Below, in pieces: positions 1 to 10,000 of a stretch of 64,000 nucleotides of DNA. The position numbers were made by a program, and so were the translations under genes. The notes under the pieces are model-generated. The model saw only the letters and a program-made list of their open reading frames with translations. It was not told where the DNA came from and made no database searches. The first letter of the stretch is position 1; every line of letters begins with the position of its first letter. The DNA is from Endozoicomonas gorgoniicola (GTDB lineage Bacteria > Pseudomonadota > Gammaproteobacteria > Pseudomonadales > Endozoicomonadaceae): the NCBI RefSeq assembly GCF_025562715.2, contig NZ_JAPFCC010000001.1:5356001-5420000 (forward strand), in the 5' to 3' direction.

Positions 1-640
1 TGCCGGTATCACGACCAAAGGCGTCTTTGCCTTCCAGCGAAACAATAAAGCACAGCAGTTTATTAGCCAGACGTGGAAACGGGTGCGCCGGATCCAGGCC
101 GATTGGGCTGATAATCGGCATCACTTCGTTGTAGAAAAAACGCTTAACCCAGATTCTCTGTTTCTCATTCAGCTCTGAACGTTTAATGAAGTGTATGTTT
201 TCTTCTTTCAGTGCTGGCAGCAGGGTTTCATTCAGAATTTGATACTGACGGGTGACCTGCTCTTTGGCATAAGCGTTGATTTCTTTCAGCACTGCCCGAG
301 GTCCCATACCATCCAGACCCACCAGTTCACGACCGTAACCGATCTGCTGCATCAATCCGGCGACACGAATTTCAAAGAACTCATCAATGTTGGAGCTGTA
401 GATCAACAGAAAGCGCAGGCGCTCAAGCAGGGGGTGTTCTTCATTAAGTGCCTGCTCCAGCACCCTGGTGTTGAACTGCAAATGACTCAGTTCCCGGTTG
501 ATGTAGTACTCCGGGTTGCTCAGGTCGGTGATCCGGGGAGGCGCTTTTGCCGCTTCCTGTTTTGAGGGCGATGAACCACCTGTCGCTGAATCGTCGGTGT
601 GTGTGGCAGATCGTGAAGAAGGTTGTTGGGTATTGTCCAT
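1..640 (-). CDS. ppk: Polyphosphate kinase 1, N-terminal part (runs off left edge)
   Basis: PPK1 makes inorganic polyphosphate from ATP at the inner membrane face. The minus-strand frame starts with ATG at 638-640, runs open to the window edge and gives about 213 residues. After a Ser/Thr-rich leader of about 35 residues comes the typical PPK N domain (YYINRELSHLQFN, then LRFLLIYSSNIDEFFEIRVAG and a PxxHPFPRLANK stretch). The kinase core and autophosphorylated histidine lie outside the window. The leader is longer than in the E. coli enzyme. It is divergent from nothing: hemB lies upstream on the same strand with 131 bases between, holding a short GC hairpin near 670-686 without a T run. Family call is secure; start is supported by the first in-frame ATG. 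Confidence 0.93.
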   Translation of the reverse strand, partial: MDNTQQPSSRSATHTDDSATGGSSPSKQEAAKAPPRITDLSNPEYYINRELSHLQFNTRVLEQALNEEHPLLERLRFLLIYSSNIDEFFEIRVAGLMQQIGYGRELVGLDGMGPRAVLKEINAYAKEQVTRQYQILNETLLPALKEENIHFIKRSELNEKQRIWVKRFFYNEVMPIISPIGLDPAHPFPRLANKLLCFIVSLEGKDAFGRDTG

Positions 641-771
641 AAAAACTCTTACTGCGTTCTGAAAGCGCTGGGGCAAACTGCCCCAAGCTACCAGAAAACT
701 GTTACAAAAAAATGATTGTTATGGTTATTACAGCCTCATATCCATTGTTCAGACTAGCAATACTGCTGAAT

Positions 772-1770
772 TTAGCCTTTCAGGCATTTTGCCGCTTCTT
801 TGGCGAAATAGGTCAGAATGGCATCAGCGCCGGCACGTTTAAAGCACAGCAACGACTCCATCATAACTTTTTCACCGTCCAGCCAGCCGTTTTCCGCTGC
901 GGCCTTGTGCATGGCGTATTCACCACTGACCTGATAGGCAAAGGTGGGCACTTTGAATTTTTCTTTTACCCGGCGTAAAACGTCCAGGTAAGGCATACCG
1001 GGCTTCACCATCACCATGTCTGCCCCTTCTGCCAGGTCAGCGGCGACTTCGTGCAGCGCTTCATCGGAATTGGCGACATCCATCTGGAATGTGTATTTAT
1101 TGCCTTTTCCAAGGTTGCCAGCTGATCCCACGGCATCTCTGAAAGGTCCGTAGTAGGCTGACGCGTATTTGGCAGAGTAAGCCAGTATGGAGGTGTTGTT
1201 AAAGCCAGTTTCTTCCAGAGCCTGCCGAATGGCACCGATTCGCCCGTCCATCATATCTGAGGGGGCAACGATATCGGCACCCGCTTCGGCGTGGGATAAC
1301 GCCTGTTTAACCAGCACCTCGACAGTGGGGTCATTGATGACATAGCCGGTTTCATCCACTAATCCATCCAGACCATGGCTGGTGAACGGGTCCAGCGCCA
1401 CATCGGTGATGACTCCCAGCTCCGGGTAGTGTTGCTTAATAGCACGAACGGTGCGCTGAATCAGCCCTTCCGGGTTATAAGCTTCCGTGGCATCATCGGA
1501 TTTTTTATCCTGTGGAATCACCGGGAACAGAGCAATGGCGGGTATACCCAGGCTGACCAGCTCATCGGCCTCCCGTAACAACTGGTCAATGGTGACACGT
1601 TCCACTCCCGGCATGGAAGGCACGGCTTCCCTGTCATTCACACCTTCCTTGACAAAAACAGGGTAAATCAGGTCACTGGCCGATAAAGAGTTTTCCTGCA
1701 TCAATTGGCGTGAGAACGTGTTGAAACGCATGCGTCTTGGGCGGTTGCCGGGGAATGAACGTTGAATCAT
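772..1770 (-). CDS. hemB: Delta-aminolevulinic acid dehydratase (porphobilinogen synthase)
   Basis: HemB condenses two 5-aminolevulinate molecules to porphobilinogen in cytoplasmic heme synthesis. The 332-residue product has the family's usual length. Seen directly: the N-terminal RRMRxNxFSRQLMQEN stretch, the YSAKYASAYYGPFRDA segment with one active-site lysine, and the ADMVMVKPGMPYLDV segment with the Schiff-base lysine. No cysteine-rich zinc site is visible at the usual DALVLCTC position, which here reads GADIVAPSDMMDGR, so this looks like the magnesium-type enzyme common in gammaproteobacteria. ATG start at 1768-1770. It stands alone upstream of ppk on the same strand and is divergent from the following plus-strand fusion gene. 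Confidence 0.96.
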   Translation of the reverse strand: MIQRSFPGNRPRRMRFNTFSRQLMQENSLSASDLIYPVFVKEGVNDREAVPSMPGVERVTIDQLLREADELVSLGIPAIALFPVIPQDKKSDDATEAYNPEGLIQRTVRAIKQHYPELGVITDVALDPFTSHGLDGLVDETGYVINDPTVEVLVKQALSHAEAGADIVAPSDMMDGRIGAIRQALEETGFNNTSILAYSAKYASAYYGPFRDAVGSAGNLGKGNKYTFQMDVANSDEALHEVAADLAEGADMVMVKPGMPYLDVLRRVKEKFKVPTFAYQVSGEYAMHKAAAENGWLDGEKVMMESLLCFKRAGADAILTYFAKEAAKCLKG

Positions 1771-1896
1771 GGAACTGCTTACCTGTTTGTTCTATCCGCT
1801 CAGGGCTGTCTGTTTGTCTACCTGAACGCTTGATAAGATTATACGGGAAATACTTAACAAGTCTTGTGTCGCCTGTAAACAAACGAGTTTATAACC

Positions 1897-4017
1897 ATGA
1901 AAAAAACAAAAATTCTGTTGCTGCTGGTGCTGATTACAGCCATTGGTGCTTTTTATTCGCTGGATGCTCAGCAGTACCTGACGAGAGACTTCTTTCAGTC
2001 ACTTTACTCTGGGAATCCATTGCTGACAGCGGGCGTTTTTTTTCTTATCTATGTGGGGGTAACAGGGCTTTCGCTTCCGGGGGCAGCCATTCTGACCCTG
2101 ATTGGCGGGGCTATTTTTGGCCTTGGCACCGGTTTATTAATTATTTCTTTTGCCAGCACCATTGGCGCAACCCTTGCTTTTCTTTTTTCCCGCACGCTGC
2201 TCAGCGACTGGGTGCAGAAGAGCTTCACCGATTACATGGAGACCATTAATAAAGGCGTCAAAAAAGATGGAGCCTTCTATCTTGTCTCTTTGCGTTTGAT
2301 TCCGGTGGTGCCGTTTTTTGTCATCAACCTGGTGATGGGGCTGACGCCCATCAGGGTCTGGACATTTTACTGGGTAAGCCAGCTGGGCATGTTGCCGGGA
2401 ACGGTTGTGTACGTGAATGCCGGGGCTCAGCTGGGGCAGGTGAAAGAGCTGTCGGTTGCGGGGATTCTGACACCAGGGCTGGTGGGCTCCTTTGTCCTGC
2501 TGGCTTTGTTTCCCTGGCTGGCACGAAGCGCAATGGAACTGCTGCGCAGACGACGGATTTATAAATCCTTCCGTAAACCGGTTCAGTTTGATAACAACCT
2601 GACCGTGATTGGTGCAGGTTCTGCCGGACTGGTCAGCAGTTATATTGCCGCCGCCGTTAAGGCGAAGGTATCACTGATCGAAAAGCATAAAATGGGAGGG
2701 GACTGCCTCAACACCGGCTGTGTTCCCAGTAAGGCTCTGCTTCGGTCTGCCAAAATGGCGCATTATATGCGGCGGGCTGAGGAGTTCGGGCTTGAAAACG
2801 TTAAAGCCGATGTGAACTTCAGAGCCGTTATGGAAAGGGTCCAGAGGGTGGTTCAAACCGTTGAGCCCCATGACTCTGTTGAACGGTATACCGGTCTGGG
2901 GGTGGACTGCGTCACCGGTTCTGCCAAAGTGCTGTCACCCTGGGAGGTGGAAGTGGATGGCAGGCGTATCACCAGTCGCAACCTGATCATTGCCAGTGGC
3001 GGACGTCCTTATGTGCCACCCTTACCGGGGCTGGACCGGGTGAAATGGTACACCTCAGACACCATCTGGGAGATTCGTGAAAAACCCGGCACCCTATTGG
3101 TGATTGGTGGCGGCCCCATTGGTTGTGAACTGGCCCAGGCATTTATCCGCCTGGGTGTGCGTGTGATTCAGCTGGATCACGGCACCCGTCTTCTTCATCG
3201 GGAAGATCAGGATGTGTCAGAGCAGGTACAGGCACAGTTTATTAATGATGGTGTTGATCTGAGACTGAAGCATGAAGCCCGCTCTTTCCATAGTGAGGAT
3301 GACCGGCAGTGGCTGGAAGCAGGCGTGGAGGGCGAAAAGGTTGACATTGAATTTGATGCCGTTTTGTTTGCCACAGGTCGACAGGCCAATACCAGCAATA
3401 TGGGTCTGGAAACACTCGGGATTGAGCTGACGGAACGGGGAACCGTGCAGGTTAATGATTATATGCAGACCCGTTTTCCAAACATTTATGCCTGTGGTGA
3501 TGTGGCCGGGCCTTATCAGTTTACCCACGTAGCGGCGCATCAGGCCTGGTATGCTGCTGTAAACGCCCTGTTTGGCCGGTTTAAGAAGTTCAGGGTGGAT
3601 TACTCGGTGATTCCCTGGTGTACTTTTACAGACCCGGAAGTGGCAAGAGTTGGGCTAAATGAAACGGAAGCCCAGGCACAGGGCATTGAGTACGAGGTCA
3701 CAAAGTATGGCATTGACGATCTGGATCGTGCCATTGCTGACGAAGAGGCCAGAGGCTTTGTCAAAGTGCTGACCCGGCCCGGAAAGGATAAGATTCTGGG
3801 GGTCACCATTGTTGGCTATCATGCGGGCGAGCTGATTACAGAATACATCAGCGCCATGAAGCATGGACTGGGCATGAACAAGATTCTGGGGACGATTCAT
3901 ATTTACCCAACCCTGAGCGAATCCAACAAGTATGCAGCGGGAGAATGGAAGCGGGCTCATGCCCCGGAAAAAATTCTGGAATGGGTGAAGAAGTATCATT
4001 CCTGGATGCGTCGCTGA
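1897..4017 (+). CDS. VTT/DedA-like membrane domain fused to mercuric-reductase-like flavoprotein disulfide reductase
   Basis: The 706-residue product has two parts. Residues 1-215 hold about five membrane segments with the VTT (TVP38/TMEM64) pattern, including GGAIFGLGTGL and SLRLIPVVPFFVINLVMGL. From residue 235 a pyridine nucleotide-disulfide oxidoreductase follows: FAD-binding GAGSAGL (239-245), redox-active CLNTGC cysteines at 270 and 275, NAD(P)-binding GGGPIGCE, the FAD-contact motif YACGDVAG and a dimerisation domain with the HIYPTLSE histidine. No HMA metal-binding domain precedes the reductase. The architecture implies a membrane-tethered oxidoreductase; its substrate cannot be read from sequence and a mercury role is unlikely because no mer genes are near. 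A terminator follows 28 bases downstream. Confidence 0.88.
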   Translation: MKKTKILLLLVLITAIGAFYSLDAQQYLTRDFFQSLYSGNPLLTAGVFFLIYVGVTGLSLPGAAILTLIGGAIFGLGTGLLIISFASTIGATLAFLFSRTLLSDWVQKSFTDYMETINKGVKKDGAFYLVSLRLIPVVPFFVINLVMGLTPIRVWTFYWVSQLGMLPGTVVYVNAGAQLGQVKELSVAGILTPGLVGSFVLLALFPWLARSAMELLRRRRIYKSFRKPVQFDNNLTVIGAGSAGLVSSYIAAAVKAKVSLIEKHKMGGDCLNTGCVPSKALLRSAKMAHYMRRAEEFGLENVKADVNFRAVMERVQRVVQTVEPHDSVERYTGLGVDCVTGSAKVLSPWEVEVDGRRITSRNLIIASGGRPYVPPLPGLDRVKWYTSDTIWEIREKPGTLLVIGGGPIGCELAQAFIRLGVRVIQLDHGTRLLHREDQDVSEQVQAQFINDGVDLRLKHEARSFHSEDDRQWLEAGVEGEKVDIEFDAVLFATGRQANTSNMGLETLGIELTERGTVQVNDYMQTRFPNIYACGDVAGPYQFTHVAAHQAWYAAVNALFGRFKKFRVDYSVIPWCTFTDPEVARVGLNETEAQAQGIEYEVTKYGIDDLDRAIADEEARGFVKVLTRPGKDKILGVTIVGYHAGELITEYISAMKHGLGMNKILGTIHIYPTLSESNKYAAGEWKRAHAPEKILEWVKKYHSWMRR

Positions 4018-4045
4018 ACGACTTGTCATACTGCTAGATTTACAG

Positions 4046-4073
4046 AAGAGCCTTTTTGTTGAGGCTCTTTTTG
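4046..4073 (+). terminator. Rho-independent terminator after the VTT-reductase gene
   Basis: AAGAGCC and GGCTCTT form a 7-bp stem around a T-rich loop and are followed at once by a T run. It lies 28 bases after the stop codon of the fusion gene and merges into the tandem T-rich repeat that follows. Confidence 0.75.
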
Positions 4074-4112
4074 TTTCTTGTTTTGTTTCTTGTTTTGTTT
4101 CTTGTTTTGTTT
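4069..4112. repeat. 12-bp tandem repeat, about 3.7 copies
   Basis: Three full units of TTTTGTTTCTTG (4069-4080, 4081-4092, 4093-4104) plus a partial fourth unit. It directly follows the terminator T run and precedes the coiled-coil gene at 4144, so it lies in that gene's promoter region. Likely prone to copy-number change. Confidence 0.85.
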
Positions 4113-4143
4113 AAATTGACTCAGAACGTTTGCAGTAGGGACT

Positions 4144-5202
4144 ATGGCAACCATTAATTCGCATCAGGAAGCCGTTACTTCTATTCAGAGCGGTGCCAGA
4201 CAGCCGGATACTGGCAGGGCTTCTCAAGATTCCGCTACTAATCCTGAGCGGCTCAGTCGTTCCAGCATCACGCCTGAAAAAGGAAAGGCAATGCTACGCA
4301 AGGCTCCCAGCCTGTCTTCCATTCCAGAACAGTCATCGATTCAGGAACGAAAAGCTGAAAGACTGCCTGCCGACAAGGTGAAAACTCAGCTGCCTGCTAC
4401 CCGGTCTCAGGCCTCCTCTGATTCACTTGAAGGTAATCTGGAAGAGCTGGCCAGAGACATTAAGTACTTCAGAAGTAACAGACGAAAAGCCGAAAGCAAA
4501 GGTAGCGAACATGACTATAAGCAGCAGGTTCAGCAGCTGGACCGTGAGCTTCAGGTGGTCAGGCGTCTCAAAAATAGCGTGAAGGATATAGCCAGAATGC
4601 CTGCGATGGCTGATTACAGTTTTATCGAGAATCCCGGTTCAGGTCTTGCCAGTCAGGCTCACGGGGTTCTAAAGGATGCCCGCGCTGTAGTGACAGAAGC
4701 AAAACAGGAGCTGGCGGAAGCCAGAGAAAAACTCAGTGCCTTTAAATCCGGACAGCGTTCAACCAGACGGTTGCATAAGGCTTTTCAGTCGCTTCAGAAG
4801 GGCGTTTTAACATTCAATAAAGAGCAGCCTTCAGGTTCGCTCAACTCTGTGCGTGACCATACCCGCCATCTTCGCTTGCTGGACAATCAGCTATCCCATG
4901 CCAAGGCAGTTCTGAGTGGCTCGGAGAAGTTATTGCAATCTCGGCGCAAAGCCAGTGACAGGGGCGTTGAGCTACCCGATTTCCGGGAGCAGGTGCAGGA
5001 GATACATTCACAGGCGAACAGTGAAGTGAGCCGTCTCAAAGAGGAAATTACGACGGTTAGAGACAGTCGTAAAAGCGCTAAGCAGCGAGAAAAGCAGGAA
5101 AAAACTGAGCTGAAAAAAGCGAAGCAGCAGGCACGGCAAAAAGAAGAACAGGCCATCAGCCCGTCAACCCAACCCATTGATCGTTTCCAGACAAAGCTAT
5201 AA
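4144..5202 (+). CDS. Coiled-coil protein with Ser/Pro-rich N-terminus, function unknown
   Basis: I do not recognise a family. The 352-residue product has a disordered, Ser/Gln/Lys-rich first 100 residues, then long heptad-like stretches (LEELARDIKYFRSNRRKAE; VQQLDRELQVVRRLKNSV; AREKLSAFKSGQ) and a very charged Lys/Glu/Gln-rich tail near 315-345. No signal peptide and no membrane segment are seen, so it is likely cytoplasmic or exported by a leaderless route. ATG at 4144 follows AGTAGGG at a short distance. The 117-residue coiled-coil gene downstream may be cotranscribed. A secreted effector is conceivable for this kind of composition but nothing in the sequence proves it. Confidence 0.6.
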   Translation: MATINSHQEAVTSIQSGARQPDTGRASQDSATNPERLSRSSITPEKGKAMLRKAPSLSSIPEQSSIQERKAERLPADKVKTQLPATRSQASSDSLEGNLEELARDIKYFRSNRRKAESKGSEHDYKQQVQQLDRELQVVRRLKNSVKDIARMPAMADYSFIENPGSGLASQAHGVLKDARAVVTEAKQELAEAREKLSAFKSGQRSTRRLHKAFQSLQKGVLTFNKEQPSGSLNSVRDHTRHLRLLDNQLSHAKAVLSGSEKLLQSRRKASDRGVELPDFREQVQEIHSQANSEVSRLKEEITTVRDSRKSAKQREKQEKTELKKAKQQARQKEEQAISPSTQPIDRFQTKL

Positions 5203-5276
5203 TGACTATTCAGCCATAAATCGAAAAGGAAATTGCATACCAGACCAAAGACTGTTGGCTGGTATGGTCAGACTCT

Positions 5277-5630
5277 ATGAAAGATGATGAATTGAATCAG
5301 TTGCACAAGAAACTCGATGAGTCCATTGCTTTCCATCAGGCTCTGAGTGAAGAGATTGCTTCGGTTCAGCACGATGCAGGTGAACAGGCACAGCATCTGT
5401 CCAGGTTGAATGGCAGTATGGCGATGCTGGAAGGCAGTGATGAGCCTGATGAAGTGCTGGCAAAAAGAATCGATGAACTCAGACAGGAACTGGATGAAGC
5501 TGAAGCTTATTACAAATCCCTTCAGGCCAGAGAGAAAAAACTGCAAACTGCCGAAATACATGCAGCCCAATCCGTACAGTCCCTCCAGAGTGAGCTTAAA
5601 ATTGAAGAGCTGAAAAAAGGCCGGGACTGA
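5277..5630 (+). CDS. Small coiled-coil protein, function unknown
   Basis: The 117-residue product is almost wholly acidic alpha-helical coiled coil (LHKKLDESIAFHQALSEEIA, then AKRIDELRQELDEAEAYYKSL). It has no cysteine, signal peptide or membrane segment. It lies 74 bases after the larger coiled-coil gene on the same strand and converges on cbrB, whose stop codon is only 14 bases away on the other strand. The gap before it carries an inverted repeat (ATACCAG/CTGGTAT, about 5236-5264) without a T run. Pairing with the upstream coiled-coil protein is a reasonable guess from position only. Confidence 0.55.
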   Translation: MKDDELNQLHKKLDESIAFHQALSEEIASVQHDAGEQAQHLSRLNGSMAMLEGSDEPDEVLAKRIDELRQELDEAEAYYKSLQAREKKLQTAEIHAAQSVQSLQSELKIEELKKGRD

Positions 5631-5644
5631 TAGCCCCGTCAGGT

Positions 5645-7018
5645 TCAGGTTGCTGAAGCCTTTTTCCTTGGAATGCCAAGCTTTTGCCGACGTTCCCAGA
5701 GCGTCTTACGGCTGATACCCAGCTTTTGTGCCAAATCTGTTTCAGTCATCTGATCCTGATGCTCAAGTACGAAGCGCTGGAAGTAGTCTTCCAGTGTCAG
5801 ACCATCCTGAGCGTTGTCCTCGTGCTGTAACTGTGCATCAACTTTAAACAAAGAGGCTTTAACCCGGACATCAAGGTCAAGGTATTCCGGAGTGATGATA
5901 TTGTCATCGCACAGAATAACAGCCCGTTCAATGGCGTGTTCCAGCTCCCGGACGTTGCCAGGCCACTGGTGCTGACAAATAGCAGCCATGGCTTCCGGAG
6001 AATAGGCGTGCGGCTCCTGTCCCATTTTTTTACAGATGCTGCTCATCAGTTTTTCTGCCAGCATCAGGATATCCTTGCCACGTTCACGCAGTGCAGGGAT
6101 GCGCAGCTCTACCACTTTCAGCCGGTAGTAGAGGTCCTGACGAAACTCACTGCTGGCGGCCAGTTGTCTCAGGTTACGGTGCGTTGCCGCAATGAGTCGT
6201 ACATCCACTTTTTGTGACTTAACGGAGCCTATACGACGAATTTCGCCTTCTTGCAGAACCCTGAGCAGACGGGCCTGAGCCTCCAGTGGTAGTTCACCAA
6301 TTTCATCAAGGAAGAGTGTGCCGCCAGAAGCGGCTTCAATTAATCCTGCCCTGGCGCCGGTTGCACCGGTAAACGATCCTTTTTCATGACCAAACAGCTC
6401 GGATTCAATCAGGGTTTCCGGAATGGCGGCGCAGTTTATCGAGATCATAGGGCCGCCTGAGCGCTGACTATGCCTGTGAATGGATTGGGCGACCAGTTCT
6501 TTGCCGGTGCCGGACTCACCCTGAATCAGTACCGTTGCACTGGTTGGAGCGACTTTTTTGATGCGACGAAACAAAAGCCGCATGGCATCGCACTGCCCGA
6601 GCATACCATCGAAGCCTGCCTCTTCTGTTTCATCCTGTGGAACTGTTGGACTGTCTGGCTTTTGGCGACGTGCCAGAATCTCTGTAACCCGTTCCAGCAT
6701 TTCGTGGTGGTCAAAGGGTTTGGCAATGTAGTCAACAGCCCCCAGTTTCATGGTACTGACAGCAGAGTTGAGGCTGGCATAACTGGTCATGATCAGCACC
6801 GGCGTGTCACCCGCAAGATGAATCATTTCCGTACCGGGAGAACCGGGAAGGCGCAGGTCGCTGATAATCAGGTCAAAGCTGTCCAGGGTATACGACAGTT
6901 CTGCTTCATGCACAGAACCTGCTTCGCTGATAGTGTGTCCGTGACGTTCAAGAAGCCTTTTTAAAGAGGCCCGGATAATTTCTTCGTCTTCAACAATCAG
7001 AATGTTTCCGTGACTCAT
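5645..7018 (-). CDS. cbrB: Sigma-54-dependent response regulator, CbrB-like
   Basis: The NtrC-type product of 457 residues has three parts. A receiver domain spans about 1-120 with the acidic pocket VEDEE and phospho-acceptor in LIISDLRLPG. The AAA+ domain has Walker A GESGTGKE, Walker B GGTLFLDEIGELPL and an arginine-finger region. A Fis-type helix-turn-helix ends it (TETDLAQKLGISRKTLWERR). The sigma-54 contact loop reads GSFTGA in place of the usual GAFTGA. Start ATG overlaps the stop of cbrA by four bases, so the two are cotranslated. In Pseudomonas CbrAB controls carbon and nitrogen source use, partly through small RNAs; the same role is inferred here from the conserved order dksA, gluQ, cbrX, cbrA, cbrB. 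Confidence 0.9.
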   Translation of the reverse strand: MSHGNILIVEDEEIIRASLKRLLERHGHTISEAGSVHEAELSYTLDSFDLIISDLRLPGSPGTEMIHLAGDTPVLIMTSYASLNSAVSTMKLGAVDYIAKPFDHHEMLERVTEILARRQKPDSPTVPQDETEEAGFDGMLGQCDAMRLLFRRIKKVAPTSATVLIQGESGTGKELVAQSIHRHSQRSGGPMISINCAAIPETLIESELFGHEKGSFTGATGARAGLIEAASGGTLFLDEIGELPLEAQARLLRVLQEGEIRRIGSVKSQKVDVRLIAATHRNLRQLAASSEFRQDLYYRLKVVELRIPALRERGKDILMLAEKLMSSICKKMGQEPHAYSPEAMAAICQHQWPGNVRELEHAIERAVILCDDNIITPEYLDLDVRVKASLFKVDAQLQHEDNAQDGLTLEDYFQRFVLEHQDQMTETDLAQKLGISRKTLWERRQKLGIPRKKASAT

Positions 7019-10000
7019 ACGGCTTCACCTTCCATCATGGATTCCGGGTGAGAGGCTGTCAGCTCTCTGGTTTCTGAACCATCTTCGTTTGACGGGTTAC
7101 TCTTTGTCTCACTGCTTTTTGCATCACTGCTTTTTGCATCACTGCTTTTTGCATCACTGCTTTTTGCATCACTGCTTTTTGCATCACTGCTTTTTGCATC
7201 AAGGCGGGGCAAAGAAATAATAAATCGTGTGCCAGTTTTCAACACTTTGTTGACCGGGCTTTCAACCCGTATTGAACCAAAGTGTTCTTCAATAATGTTC
7301 CAGGTTAAAGCCAGTCCAAGGCCGGTTCCCTTGCCGGGCTCCTTGGTGGAAAAAAAAGGTTCAAAAAGGCGATTTTGTATAGTGCGGGAGATTCCGTGCC
7401 CCTGATCTTCAACCGTCAGGGTGACCGTCTGGGCGTCTGCCTTTGTCAGCAAGGTCACCTTGTCATTGGCTGTAGAGGCATCTACCGCATTAGACATCAG
7501 GTTGATCAACACCTGCTGTAGTTTCTGCTGGTCTCCAGTGACCATGTGGTCAGGCTGGCAACCGTTAGTAAACTGGATCAGGCTGTTTTTATGACTCAGT
7601 TGTAAAAGGCTGATGGCCTCATCAGCACAATGCTTTAGAGATACGACACCTGACTTACTATCATTGTGACGTGCCTGACCAGTGTGGGCATAGCTGACCA
7701 GTGTTCGTACGATGCGGGTTACCCGCTGGGTCTGACCCAGCATCTGGGCTGCTACTTCCCTGGTACCGGGATCATCTGACAGGCTTATTAGTTCCTGGGC
7801 AAGGCAGTCAATAGCAGTAATCGGGTTGCCGATTTCATGGGCGACACCTGCCGCCAGTTGACCTATCGAAGCCAGCCGTTCGCTGTGAAACAACTGGTTT
7901 TCAAGCATCTGATTTTCTGTGCAGTCTTCCAGCAGCATCACTTTATTGCCTGTTGTGCCCGACGCAGGCACTTCCACCATGGCTTTGTGAATACTGAAAT
8001 AGCGTTGTGTTCCTTCCACCTCCAGTTTGTGGTTATGCAGGTGCAGGTTATCCAGCGATGAGAACTGGCAAAGCAGCTCGTTCCAGGGAGGGACCAGATG
8101 ACGAATGTTAAGCCCAAGCACTTTGCTGGCGTCAATGCCGGTCATCTTTGACATGGCCTGGTTCCACAGCATCACTTCCTTATTTGCGTCAACGGAAAAC
8201 AGTGCGAGGGGCAGTTTATCCAGTGTGTCCCGGTGATAGCGGCGCAAACTGTCCAGCTCGGCAGCCAGCCCACTGAGTCTGGAGTGATAAGACTCCAGCC
8301 GGGATTCCATAAAGTGAATGTCCGGGGCAACGTAGTCCTTCTGCTGGTCCCAGGGCAGAAAGGTTTCTACCATGCTATGGGCAACCGTGGGGCCAAACAG
8401 GCCGGACAGGTTTTTCTCCAGCCTTTCCCTTAAACGACGCAGGGCGTGTGGGCGGGTTTCATCTTCACGCATATTGAGATCAGACAAAGCTTTTTGAACT
8501 TCTTTGGCTGCCGTGCTGCTGCCCAGCGGGGTACTGAGCATTTTCTGGAACTCATAGGTGGATGAGGCGATTGGAATTTTGTGATTGTTCCGGGTTGGGC
8601 TTTCAACCTGACAGGCTGCTGCCGCACTGGCTTCCTCGGGAGACATTCTGGTCAACAGAGAGACCAGAATAATAAACCCGGCGTTAACGGCAAGGGAAAG
8701 AAACACTACCTGATGCCAGTTGTCGTACAGCATGTCCTGATAAACGACAAAAGACTGGTTATAGAGACTGATATCAATGATCAGGGGGATGAACATCGTG
8801 ATCAGCCAGACCAGGCTGCCCGCAGCAAGGCCGGCAATAAAACCGTAGTGGTTGGCTTTGGGCCAGTAGAGAACGCACAGAGCTCCGGGTAATAGCTGTA
8901 ACGCTCCGACAAAGGCTACCATGCCCAGGTTATAGAGGGAGTGCTGGCTGTCGAACAGCAGATAAAAGCCATAGGAGGCCATAATCAGGGCGCTGATCAA
9001 GAGGCGCTTAAGCCAGACCAGAGTCCGGTAAATATCAACTTCCAGATTGGCCTTTGGTCGCCAGAACGGCATCACCAGATGATTCAGTATCATCGACGAC
9101 AGTGCCAGTGTCGTTACTATGATCAGGCCGCTGGCGGCGGTCAGGCTGCCAATAAAGGAAACCACCGTAATCCAGGGTTTATTGAGAGCCTGACCAATTC
9201 CCAGGGCATAGTACTCAGGGCTGAAAGGCAGCGCCAGTTTAACGCCAGCCCAGGTAAGAATGGGAACCACCAGGCTGAGAATCAGCAAAAAGAATGGAAA
9301 AGCCCAGCTGGCGATATTCAGGGCGTGTTGGTCTCGGTTCTCTGTGAATGTGATGTGAAACATGTGCGGCATCACAATAACAGCTGCAAAGAACAGCAGC
9401 AGCATGCTGCGCCACGGCCCGTTTTCTATTGGCTGTTGAAGGGTCGCCATGTGGTCACTGTTGGAATGCAGCCACAGGTTCAAGCCCTCAACACCACCAA
9501 ACACGTCGTTTAAAGCAACAAAGCCGAGTGTCAACAGAACGGCGAGCTTCAGAACAGACTCAACCGCAAGCGCCATCACCAGCCCCTGATGATGGTCGTG
9601 GCTGGATATATGCCGGGTGCCAAATAAAATGGCAAACAGCGTGACCAGTACACAGAACAGGAACGCCAGATTGATTCTGGAAATATCCTGATTAATCAGA
9701 TGAATGCTGTCTGATACGGCCTGAATCTGGAGCGCCAGCAAAGGCATGATGCTGGCCAGCATAATCAACGTTGCAATAATTCCGGCGGCAGAACTGCGAA
9801 AACGGAATGCAAACAGATCGGCAAGAGAACTCAGCTGATAAGACCGGGTAATTTTCAGAATGGGGGTCAGCAGTATGGGGGCAAGAAGAAAGGCGCCGCT
9901 GACGCCTATATAGAGGGTTAAAAAAAGGTAACCACTGTCTCTGGCTATGCCAATACTGCCATAGTACGCCCAGCTGCTGGCATAAATGCCCAGTGACAGA

